Assembly (NCBI RefSeq): GCF_029931775.1
Contig: NC_079324.1
Coordinates: 63,495,268 to 63,559,267, forward strand
Direction: 5' to 3'
Source of the DNA: Euleptes europaea
Lineage: Eukaryota > Chordata > Lepidosauria > Squamata > Sphaerodactylidae
Length of the DNA stretch: 64,000 nucleotides
Made by a program: the position numbers and the translations under genes. The notes under the pieces are model-generated. The model saw only the letters and a program-made list of their open reading frames with translations. It searched no databases and was not told the DNA's origin. Shown piece after piece: positions 10,216 to 20,600 of this stretch. Position 1 is the first letter of the stretch. The number at the start of each line of letters is the position of its first letter.

Positions 10216-10899
10216 TGTCATTAATTGTGCTTATTCATGCTGTTTTTTTCATGAAGACCCTTGGGGTGGTAGGAGTCATTCCATCCTCTGGGCTTTATTC
10301 TACCTCTGTTTCTCCACTAACGTAGGCTCTACAAACCTTTAGGGTCTGAGTTTTCAAATCAAAAAAACAATTTTCTGATGGGGGAAAATGTTTGAAAATG
10401 CACAAGCAGTTATTTGCTGATGGCCACAGAAAAGGAAGCAGAGGAGCAGCCGAGGTGGACTAAAGGTCACAGGGGTGTCTTCATACCTTGTTCACGACAA
10501 GCAGGTAATCTTGGAGTAGAAGCCTTTCAGTACGCCAGTGATTTTGGCAGATGTGGGTGACCTTGGGCCAATCACTCGCAGCCTAACCTACCTAAATGGA
10601 TATGAACCTTGCACGATACAGCTAGAATGTGAATCCATCTGTCTTTAAGTAGAGGAGAGTGAATTCAGACAAGCATTAGTATGTAAATGTTAACCGTATG
10701 TAAATGTGAATAGCAGGTGTGATGAGATTAGGTGGTATGCAGAAGAGTCTGATGTCCAGGGGAGAGATGGGTGTGGAGAAATCAGCATTGGTAATGAGCC
10801 ATGAATGCAAAGTCTTTATTCAGCCCGGGTAAATGCATTGACTTTAGTTTGAATATCAAGTGTAATTAAGCAGTTTCTTTGCTGGGAATTATCCTGAGC
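10216..10899. other. Intergenic spacer between UNG and ACACB
   Basis: No gene seen. A short CORE-SINE fragment (about 10548-10605, GGGTGACCTTGGGCCAATCA) is the only recognisable piece. Confidence 0.5.
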
Positions 10900-11574
10900 T
10901 TCAGTTTGACAGCAGGGCTCCGACTTCCGCAAAAGCCCCAGGGCTCTGCTGCCCTTCCACCCACCAGCCTGTTCCTGGCGGCGGTTCTCTCTTCCTCCCT
11001 CCCTCCCTGTCCTGGGGCTCCTGCTGCTGCTGCTACCGCCAGCCAGGTGCAAACCTCCAAGCCCCGTGGCGTTGTTGACACGCAGGGTTGCCAGCTCCCG
11101 GCTGGGAAATTCCTGGAGATTTGGGGGGTGGGTGGAGCCTGGAGAAGGCCGGGTTTGGGCGGCGACCCCAGCGGGGGAGAACGCCATGGAGCCCCCCCCC
11201 TCGCCCTCCAAAACACCCCTTCTCTCCAGCGGCGTCGATCCCGGCCGTGGGTCTGGAGATGAGCTGTACTTCCCGGAGACTTCCAGGCACCGCCTGGAGG
11301 TTGGCAACCCCACGAGCGCCCCCCACCTGTGCTTTTCAACAGAAGGAAAGGGAGGGGGGTTTGCAAAGAATTAAAGCCCCACTGAGCAGCAGCAGCTGCT
11401 GCCAGGAGCCGGCCCGGCCGCTGCAAAGAGGCTCGTTGCGCGGGAGGGGCCAGCATTTCCTGCCCGGGAGGCGCTTTGGCAGGCTCGGAGAGGGGCCTCG
11501 CCCCCGCCCCCCCTCCTTAAGAAGGCCCCCCCACGCCCCCTCCCCCCCCCCAGCACTTTTTCCCTGCTGCAAAG
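10900..11574 (+). promoter_or_regulatory. ACACB: GC-rich island, candidate distal ACACB promoter and non-coding exon
   Basis: A sharply GC- and CpG-rich block upstream of ACACB, ending in AAAG|GTGAGT with GT at 11575-11576, a consensus donor. ACACB needs at least one 5' non-coding exon because an acceptor lies 9 bp before its ATG (exon from 17698). Mammalian ACACB has more than one promoter. This island with its donor is the best candidate for the distal one. A GGGTTGCCA-type element (11083-11311) has landed inside it. No other gene start explains it. Confidence 0.45.
11083..11311. mobile_element. Non-autonomous DNA element, GGGTTGCCA family
   Basis: Ends are CAGGGTTGCCAGC and GGTTGGCAACCCC, inverted repeats. 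The interior is GC-rich with CTGGAGATTTGGGG. Related copies lie at 26332, 30619 and 37268. It sits inside the candidate ACACB promoter island. Confidence 0.6.
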
Positions 11575-11719
11575 GTGAGTTTGGTGGGTGAGGCTCTGGG
11601 CGCTTGCAAGACCACCCGGTTTTGCAGCCAGGCCCCCGGGCTTCTCCTCTCTGCAGGCGGTGCGGGGAAGAAGGGCTGGGAGGGCAGGGAAGCAACATGC
11701 CAGCGTGCAAAACTTGCAT

Positions 11720-11860
11720 CGAGTCAATGGCCGAGAGGTGGCGAAGAGCGGCGGACTCTGGTCTGGAGAGCCGGGTTGGATCCCCCGCTCCTCCACGGGA
11801 AGCCTGCTGGGGGACCCGGGGCCGGTCACGGTTCTCTCCGAACTCCCTTAGCCCGCGCGG
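11720..11860 (+). repeat. tRNA/CORE SINE fragment, GC-shifted
   Basis: GGCGGACTCTGGTCTGGAGA, GGTTGGATCCCCCGCTCCTC and GGGGGACCCGGGGCCGGTCA match the CORE SINE. Many changes are A/T to G/C, as expected after long residence in an unmethylated island. Confidence 0.55.
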
Positions 11861-11891
11861 AGGCAGGCAGGCAGGGGCCCACCCCCCCTGA

Positions 11892-12061
11892 GGCCGTTTC
11901 TGCACGGGAGGTTTTGCCTTGGATTTGCCCCTCTCTCTAGGTGCGCGTTTTCCCCAGCTGAATGTTCAGAGCTCTGCACGGGGGCTCGTTTTTGAGTTTG
12001 GGGAAAATGTGCGTCTAGAGAGCGGCAAATCCAAGGCAGAAGCTCCCGTGCAGAAATGGCC
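11892..12061. mobile_element. Fold-back MITE with about 66-bp arms
   Basis: Left end GGCCGTTTCTGCACGGGAGG; right end CCCGTGCAGAAATGGCC. Arms 11892-11957 and 11997-12061 are inverted copies, including TTGGATTTGCC / GGCAAATCCAA. A single arm recurs at about 30281-30319. Confidence 0.75.
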
Positions 12062-12644
12062 AAATGTGACTTTTGCCTGGAAAAACCCTGCGGGGTTGCC
12101 ATATGTCACCTGTGACTTGAGGGTGTGCATACACACACACACACAATGCAGAGGCCCTTGGCTTGCTGTGCAGAGAGCGAGCAGGTTTTAGAAGGGAAAG
12201 AGCGCCAGGGAGTTAAAACACAATTAAAACCTATGTGGTCTTTTATATATTTTTATTATTTTATTTGCATTGTCAGCTGCCTGGAGTCCCACAAGGTAGA
12301 AAGGCAGCTCATAAATGTCTTAAACAAGTTAATAAAAATGAATATGCATCACCCCCGCTGTAGATTGTATGTTCTCACTTCATTTGCGCTTTAAACCTCT
12401 TGATCTTCCTCTGCATTTTACAAATGGCTTCCTGTGCTGTGTGGCCCCATAGGTGGTTGTCCAGGAGTCCTTATATCCTTTGACTTGAGGTGGGTAGCAA
12501 TGCAGCATTAAATTGCAAACACACACACACAGATAAGGGCCCTTTGACCGAACAAGAATAACACAGAAGTTAAAAACACGTGGTCCAATTGGCTGAACCG
12601 CTTCCACCTTCTCCCAACCCCCCTTCTGAATCACACTGTTATTA

Positions 12645-12985
12645 TTTATTACATTATTTATTACATTTCTACCCCGCTCTCCGCAACCCGAAGGTCAGGC
12701 TCAGAGCAGCTTACGCAATCTAAAACACAATAAAACAATAACCCATTAAAATAGTTTAAAATACAATTTAAAATAGCCCAATAATGCCCCTCGATGGTGC
12801 CAAAACTCCAGAGATATAAATTTGCAGGTGTTCTTCATGCGTTCCTGAATGTTGCTGGTGAAGGTACCCTCTGACCCATCCTGGTAGGCCGCGCCAGAAG
12901 TTTGAGCCCCTGTCTTGGAAAAAGCCCATGACTGTGCCATATGGACAATTCTAAGGAAGGTCACCACCAGAAGTAGAGGCTGTTT
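12645..12985 (-). repeat. LINE 3' end (CR1/L2-like), degraded
   Basis: TTATTTATTACATTTCTACCCC tail on plus (the complement of a GGGGTAGAAATGTAATAAA end), followed by diverged 3' sequence. Similar material lies at 61690 and 46740. Confidence 0.5.
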
Positions 12986-13027
12986 GAGGAACTGGTTGCT
13001 AAAAATAAATGGACTAATGCAGAAGTA

Positions 13028-13160
13028 GGAGGCGGGGCTTCAAAAGCATGCTAAGACTAATCCTGGGCACACTTGCTGTGGAGGAAGGTCCTCTTAGCCT
13101 AAGTGGGACTTACTTCTGTGTAAAGATAGATTAGAATGGGCTGTGCTAGGATACTTTTGA
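13028..13160 (+). repeat. Possible dispersed sauropsid repeat
   Basis: CCTAAGTGGGACTTACTTCTG and ATTAGAATGGGCTGTG resemble a widespread reptile repeat known to me only from memory. One copy here. Confidence 0.3.
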
Positions 13161-14559
13161 AAAGACAGCGTTTCCACATATTTTGAAGTTTATGTGTCGT
13201 TTGTTAAGTCTGCAAATCAGGTAACACAGCCTTTCTAAAAACATCATAAGGTGTTGGTTTAAAAACATTTTATAGTCTCTCCATTTCAAGGGAGGCTAAG
13301 AAGACCTTTTCGCCGGCAGATGGTGCTTGGTTGCTGCACTGTTTATAGCCTGCGGACATTCAGTGACATTTGGTTGGTTTGCCCGTGGCGTTGGTGCCCC
13401 AGGCAGTCTTCTGTGTTGGCATTGGAGAGTAACCTTTGCCCCACTTACAGGCGAGTTGCCCCACTTGGAGCTCAGCAGAATAGTTTGGAAGCGCTCCAGA
13501 AGCCTGTTGTTCCTGGCATCAGCTCGCTGAACCTATCAGCCCTGTTAAGAAATTTCCATGCGGGGTAAACCAGGCAGGGCTTGAGGCCCCCACCCCCTTT
13601 CGGACTGCCGGTGTGAGTATGTGAAATCTTTGTGCAGTGGGAAATATGAATCCTCGAGAAGCAGTTGGGTGGCACGGAGAACTTACATCCCCATAAAGTT
13701 TGGGGAATGAACTGGGGAATCCCTGCCATTGGGGGTCAGGTGGATTGTTCTTGCATAGCTAAGTGTGTAAGGGAACTCTCTTGTTCAGAGTGGGTAATGC
13801 TGAGGTCTTGTGATGGGAACGGGATGGAGCCACCTGTGCGGATCTGAGCCTGGCCAGTATCTGGGTGTAAAGCGCCCACAAACCCAATGTAAGTAGCTTT
13901 GAGTTGCATGGAGGAAAAAAGGGGTGAGGTGGGTTTGGGGGCGGGGGGATAAACTGCTGTGCATAAATAAATGTGATTGGAGCCAGACTGAAGATTCTGC
14001 CTCTGGGTAATCAGGATTCTGTGATAAGCAGTTGATTTCTTCAACTTGTATAATTAAGATGTGCATTCTTTTTTTATTCCACTCTTACTATTTACAGAAC
14101 GTCACTTCCGTTGGTTTTGGAGAGAGGAAAGGATCTGTTCAGTAGGCTCACTGCTGCATCCTTGAAAAGCTTTCTCAGTGGCTTCTGCGACTTTGAAATT
14201 TCAGCTGGTGCGTATGTTTGGGACCATGAGATCTAGGAACTTTAATCTTAAAAAAAGAGAGAAAAGGATCTCAGAATCTGAAGAAAATGAACTCTGTGTT
14301 TAGTGCTGTGTGCTGCAGCTCTTCTGCATTCCAAGTAACTTGCCATCCATTGGTACTTGGACCCTGGAGTAAGATTTCCTGGGGGGGTGGGGAATTCTGC
14401 TGCTACTTTCTTTTCAATTTGTCATTTGGCCGAAGTACGTGCTTACAAAGGACAGGGGATATTGGATGAGTTGGCGGAGCGACATTGTTATCTTGTTAAC
14501 ATCTGCATCACTTGAGGGTGTGCGCAAAAAAAGCGTGCGCTTGCCTGTGTGCGCGTTTA

Positions 14560-14753
14560 TTTCCTTTTGTTGCCGTAAGAACAAGTTAATCTAAAGTTTA
14601 CATTCCTCACGGCAGCAGCTGCAAAGCTCCTTCGCGAATGCCTCAGCCACCAGCTTGTAAGCCTGACAGAGAGCAGGAAAAGTTCAGCTCTCTGGAGCTA
14701 CAGAAAGCACCACGGGAAAGTTGAGCCAGAAGATCCTTGGAGAGAATGGACTC
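14560..14753 (+). promoter_or_regulatory. ACACB: Second candidate ACACB leader exon
   Basis: Repeat-free sequence ending at GGACTC|GTGAGT (GT at 14754-14755), a good donor followed by AATACAAAC. It could be an alternative 5' exon for ACACB, or simply an unused donor. No open frame of note. RNA evidence would decide. Confidence 0.2.
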
Positions 14754-15434
14754 GTGAGTAATACAAACAACTCCAGAACCATCAGCTTCATTCGGTTTTC
14801 ATTAATCAGGAGAAGTAACTGCCCTGGGGCACATCCGGTCATAAGTCAGTGAGGGAGAGAACAGGGCAGAGGCCATGGACCACAGTGAAGAGGTAGGGAC
14901 GTCAGGAGATGTCCCTGAGGCTCCCCGAGCAGCATCCCCTCCAGAGAGAGAGAGAGAAGGGGGTACCTCTTTTAAGGTGGTGTTTACCCTTTGCAGGCTG
15001 TACCTGTGACACAACTTGCTCACAATGCCTGTTTTCACTGTGGGAGGGTTTTCCATTGATCAAAAGTTCATTTTTAAAAAATCTATTGTAAATTTAATAA
15101 ACCAGATTAAATGTTGCAGCCTTGCTTACTTTCTCCAGAGAGATTTCATTTTATTGCCGTTATTATTTTGAACTTCAGCAAGGTCAGCGTGTTCCAGCTA
15201 ATGTACGCACAGATCTTTGTTGATAACACAACTAGGTTTAATTATCTACTAGCGGAAGGCATGTTGCATCTGAAGGGGGGAAGCTAAAGAACAGCGGTCC
15301 TTTCTTTGACTCCCCCCCCTTTCATTATTTCTGAGGCCACTGCAGGGGCAGAACTATACTTTGCCCCGAGGCAGAGAGTCACGAAAACTGTTGAGGATCA
15401 AGCCGTTGTACAGATTTCAGTTATATGCAGATGC

Positions 15435-15602
15435 GCATGTGTGTGTGTAAAGTGCTGTTAAGTTGCAGCCAGCTTATAGCAACCCCTGGTGGGGTTTTCA
15501 AGGCAAGAGATGTTCAGAGGTGGTTTGCCATCGCCTGCATCTGCATAGTGACCCTGGAATTCCTTGGTGGTCTCCCGTCCAAATGCCAACCAGTGAATGC
15601 AT
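15435..15602 (-). repeat. 5S rRNA-derived SINE (SINE3-like)
   Basis: Minus strand reads TTGGTTGGCATTTGGACGGG then AGACCACC, a diverged copy of the 5S rRNA segment GTTAGTACTTGGATGGGAGACC. GGTTTGCCATCGCCTGC is shared, inverted, with the copy at 54515. The tail is TACACACACA. Confidence 0.7.
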
Positions 15603-15770
15603 GGCCATGGGAGTAAGGTCGCTCTATTTCTTTTAAAATTAAATATTTTCTTTTATCCCATGCCTTTCATTAAAAGTCCCTAAGGTGGTTTAGAAAAGCT
15701 GAAATCCATAACAATAGGTGGAAGCAGTAGGAAACTTTTCGGCTTGACATTTCTTATAGACAGCGCATCG

Positions 15771-16075
15771 TAGAAGAAGAGTTGGTTTGTATTAGCTGAC
15801 TTTCTCTACCACTTAAGGAAAAATCAAACCAGCTTACAATCGCCTTCCCTTCCCCTCCCCACATCAGACACCCTGAGAGGTAGGTGGGGCTGAGAGAGCT
15901 GTGACTAGCCCAAGGTCACCCAGCTGGCTTCATGTGTAGGAGTGGGGAAACAAATCTAGTTCACCAGATTAGCCTCCGCTGCTCATGTGGAGGAGTGGGG
16001 AATCAAACCTGGTTCTCCAGATCAGACTCCGCTGCTTCAAACCACTGCTCTTAACCACTACACCACGCTGGCTCT
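15771..16075 (-). repeat. tRNA/CORE SINE, full length
   Basis: On plus it ends TTAACCACTACACCACGCTG, the inverted tRNA head, and starts with the inverted tail AGAAGAAGAGTTGGTTT. Confidence 0.85.
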
Positions 16076-16147
16076 TAGGTATGCATTTATGGGCTGACCA
16101 GATATTTCAGCAGCACCAGCTTGGTCGAGATCTGAACAAAAAAAGGT

Positions 16148-16612
16148 GATTGGTTATCCGGGCTGTGTAACCGTGGTCTTGGTATTTTCTTTCCTGACGT
16201 TTCGCCCGCAGCTGTGGCAGGCATCTTCAGAGGAGTAACACTGAAGGACAGTGTCTCTCAGTGTCAAGTGTGTAGGAAGAGTAATATATAGTCAGAAGGG
16301 GGTTGGGTTTGAGCTGAGTCATTGTCCTGCAAAGTATTAAAGGTAATGAGCAAATCATTGTCCTGTAAGTATCAAGATAACGTACTAATGAGGGTGTGGT
16401 ATGATAATGTGGAACCATTGTATCCTGAACATTGTATCTGTTAACATGTGGAATCCAAGGCTAATCCGCATGGCTATTGTGGACTGTAGTCTTTGTAGTT
16501 GTGCTGATGTTTATGAATTTCAATGGCTTCTCTGTGCAATCTGACAAACTTTAACAGAAAAGAAGAGAGTTTAAGAATGAATAAGGCTTGGCTTCCTGTC
16601 CTGAAAACCTCC
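16148..16612 (-). mobile_element. Penelope-like element fragment, 3' end (broken)
   Basis: The minus strand holds a short stretch resembling the GIY-YIG end of Penelope-like proteins (REAIEIHKHQHN). The element's terminal sequence follows (AGGAAAGAAAATACCAAGAC). Old and non-functional. Confidence 0.5.
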
Positions 16613-16750
16613 AGACTAACTACAGGACAATGATTTGCACATTACCTTTAATGCTTTGCAGGACAATGACTGTCCTTCAGTGTTACTCCTCTGAAGATGC
16701 CTGCCACAGCTGCAGGTGAAACGTCAGGAAAGAAAATACAAGAACCAATG
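16613..16750 (+). mobile_element. Second Penelope-like fragment, inverted relative to the first
   Basis: CTGAAGATGCCTGCCACAGC and GAAACGTCAGGAAAGAAAAT repeat, in opposite orientation, the terminal part of the fragment at 16148. Inverted partial copies are common for this class. Confidence 0.5.
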
Positions 16751-17697
16751 AACTCTGACCATAAAACCCTTCGACAAAAAAAGGTGAACCTGAAAGCCAG
16801 AAGCCTTCACTCATGTGTCTCTGAACATGGCCAGAGGCAACAGACAACACCTTGTCAGGCTGCCAGTCCCGCCTTCCCAAAGAGTGTCAGATTTGCCTTC
16901 GCTCATATTTGGGCAAGTCATGGGCTTGAAGCCAGCCGGCGTCCCTGTTATTTGGCTGCTGTTTTTAGAGAATAAAAATAGCTTGTGTTTTGAAAGGCCC
17001 TTTGGCTCGGCTGGCAGAAGGACTGGACGATCAAGCAGCCTCAGCCCCAGAGTTGTGTTGGGGCAAGATATAAAGAAGAACTCAATATTTTCCTGACGCA
17101 GAAGTGAAGGATTATTCATAGGGTGTGTGTATGTGAAGGAAGTCTTTGTCAGCAGTGTGGCAGTGTTTTTTTGAGGGGGAGCTTGTTAGGTATCTGTGTT
17201 GTGTGTTCAAGTGACACACACTATTTGTAGGGAATCGGTTTCTGTATCAAGGCTAGGTGAGGCCTGGAAAATACTTTCAATTATGAGGGGTTAGCAGTAA
17301 ATATTTAGGGACACCCATGGGCTGGATCTGCTCAAGGTGTGTTCCCCCGCCCCCGTCCTTGAGTGGGTGTTCACATTTAAAGAAGAGACCCATGCAATGT
17401 TCAAGGAGAGGGCATAGGGGCAGAATTTCTGTTTATTGAAGAGGTCTTAAGATGCTGCCAGGTTTGGGGGTAGATTTTTGGGATCAAAGGCCTGCTTATA
17501 TGCCTGTTTTGAGAGCTGCCCTGCCCCCACATCCAATTCTTTAGCAGGCAGGCTCTCGAGTCAAGCTCATGACACCCAAATCCTTTTGAACCTCAAAATT
17601 GTGCTTTTTTTGAAAACTCATTATTGACTAGCTGTTGTTTTTCTCCCCCCTCCACCTTTATTTCTCATTTACCTCCTTCTTCTTAACTCATTTCCAG
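16751..17697. other. ACACB upstream sequence without recognised repeat
   Basis: No gene seen. It ends in a strong polypyrimidine tract (about 17641-17695) and the acceptor TTTCCAG for ACACB exon 1. Confidence 0.5.
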
Positions 17698-20600
17698 GTC
17701 GTCTGAATGGTGCTGCTGGCTCTCCTGTCTGTTCTAATTCTAGTATGGTTGGTTTGGGCCAAGATGGAGAATTCCCCCTCTGTTAACTCACGAAAAGCAG
17801 AGGTTGAGCATCCCACCCCTGTCCAGCCGCTTCCCTCAGAAACTCAGCAGCTGCCGCCAAACAGATCCTCCATTTCTGGGGCCCAAGTCCCACCTGCAGA
17901 GCCCGAGCAGACCTCCGTGGTCCCCTTGCCGCTGCCTTCTCTAAGCATCCGGACTGCCACAGGGTCCTCTAAGCAGCCGGATCACCCTGTTTGCCAGTGC
18001 AAGCCTCCACTTCCCCCTTCTGACTCTGATTCTGCATCAAAACCCCAAGGGTTCCCAGCCGCCGATGCCGCAGAGCCTTTGAGCCGGGTTGGTTGCCCAT
18101 CCTCCAGCCAAGCGCTGCCCCAGTGGCGGTCCCTTTCTTGGGACGAGCAGGAGCCGTCCGGGGAGATCAGCCAGCCTCACGGGAAACGCCAGTCGATGGC
18201 CAAGTTCGTCTTGGGCTCCTTCGAAGATAACTCAGATGATGAGCTGGTAGCCGGATCCTTTAAAACGGCCAGCACGAGGAGGGGTAGCTTGGCCAGCATC
18301 AGTTCCTCCTCGTCTGTGGATTCGTGGTCCCTGTCCTCCCTGACAGAGACAGGATCAGCTGTCATCATGAGGTAAGCAACATGGCGGCCGGCATGGGCTT
18401 GGCCTGACCTGTGTCTCCAGGGATGTTTTGATGAAATGCCATTTGGATCAGGGTCCATCTTTCTCAGACTTTTGGTGCACAGGGGTGTTTTTTTTTCTGG
18501 ATTCAAATTGAAGGCTTGCTCCCTCTTACAGTCCCATTATATGTTTTTGGTCAGCACTGATGGGCAGGTGTATTCCTTGAACCTGTAGGATTGCTTTATA
18601 ATATTGCATTGTGAGATTCTTTCCTCCTTTTTGCCCAGCTGTTTCCTAGCAGCTGTGATGGCTGTAACGCGGGTCAGGGCATCCTGGGGCATCCTTCCTC
18701 TCACCTTTGAGTTATTGTGCTACTCAAATATTGGCATACATTTTAATCTGGCATAACCCCAGTAATGGTTACTGGCCCTCCTTCTAGTGCTGGTTTATTT
18801 ATTTATTTACTTCATTTATACCCTGCCTCTCTCCCCAATAGGGAACCAAAGCGATTTACACCCTTCTCTCCTCCTCCATTTTATCCTCACAACAGCCCTG
18901 TGAGGTAGGCTAGGCGGAGAGAGTCTGATTGGCCCAAGGTCACCCAGCAAGCTTCTATGGCACGAGTGGAGATTCGAACCCAGGTCTCCCAGATAGTAGT
19001 CCGACATTCTTAACCACTACACCACACTGGCTGTTTGTTTGTTTTTAATTGAATTATGTTATAATTTTAACTGTATTTTTAATTGCTTAAATGTTATAAT
19101 GTCGGAGTTGCCAATGGGCTGGAGCCAGTAATCTCTTCCGCTAATGGTGGGGCTTCCCCCCAGCCAAGGAGCCTTCCTCTCTACTGAGAGGCCTTGTGTG
19201 CCAAGAGATAAGGGGTTGGTAGAAGGGGTACACAGGATCGAGCCCTCTGTGTGTCTTTCCAGGGCTGTTGTTTCCCATATCCGTGGTCTTCACACACTGG
19301 TCTCGACTGCGTGGTCTGAGCAGAGAAACGGTTTCTGTTCTGAAGCCATTTGAAAACGCTTCTCCTGCTCCTGGCCCTTCCTCTTTGGGCACCCGGGCCC
19401 AGCCGTTTTTTCCACTCGCTTTGTAATAATTTCTGCTTCTGCGGCTGCTGTCGACTGTCAAATGGACAAAACGGAGAGGAGAGAGCGAAATGCCAGAAGA
19501 GACAAACAGAGTATTATTACAGGCGTCTAAAGGGAAGTGGACGGTTCTTTTAACAGTTGGTGTTTCTTGTCAACAAATCTGGGATTGTGAAATTGGCACA
19601 ATTCCGACTTATTTCCTTCTAAATGCTCCCCCCTGCGGTTCCTCTGAGGCGCTGCAACCTGCTTACTATTGGTATACCCTGCATTTCCCCTCAGTGGGGA
19701 CCAAATGCAGCTCACGTCATTCTCCTCTTCTCCATTTTATCCTCACAACAACCCTGTGAGGTAGGCTCAGCTGAGAGTGTGTGAGTGGCCCTCGGTTAGC
19801 CAGCAAGCTTCCATGGCAGAGTGGGGATTCACACCTGGGTCTCCCAAATCCCACGGCACTGCTCTGGCTCTCCATAGAATGTGGATGCATTCTTCTGCAA
19901 TGCAAAAAACAATTGAAATCCTGTCCAAACCAATTCATTGTGTTTTTGAAAGACATTATTTTTTTTACTTTTGTGTGTGTGTGGGTTTTGGAAATACAAC
20001 TCCAGGGGGGACCCCCAGATTCTGCAATGAATTCTATTCTGCTATATAGTTCTAGTAATGTGGGATCCCAAAATCTGGGGAGAAGTTTGGCAGAGGTGGA
20101 TTTAATCAGGATCCCTAGAAATTCAGGGCTGTGTCCCAGGAGGCGCCCCCCCCATGTTAGTTCAGGTGGTATCCTTGACTTGGAGCTCAGGTTTTGTTAT
20201 GAGCAGAGGTGTGCTTCATGGTACCATCGCGGTCTACTACCTTCCGGTACAGAATTCATCATCGGAGACCTCCCGTCACTCCTTCATGGTGCTTTCTGCC
20301 AGAGTGCTGTGGCGGGATTGATACCAGTTCTTTTAGGGCCACTTCTTAAAGCTGCAAGGCCTGTACGGATTTTGAAGGCCTAAAATTGGGGCTCCTTGGG
20401 GTTAAAATGGGACCAATCCAAGGTTTGTGCAGTGACTGTTCATGTGAAACACAAGTCCAACTTCCAGTCACTTTTTAAAATTCATTTTTTAAAAAATTAG
20501 GCTTTTCTGAGAGCTGGAGAATGAGGGGGAGGAGGAGATTTGTGGCTTGGTGGAGGGTACAGCCCATCGTCTCTCGCTTTGCTTTTCACACTGTGAATCT

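Noticed and set aside
10879-11591. Overlapping open frames in the GC-rich island as a protein gene
   Set aside because: Frames on both strands of a CpG-rich, repeat-invaded island with no recognisable domain.
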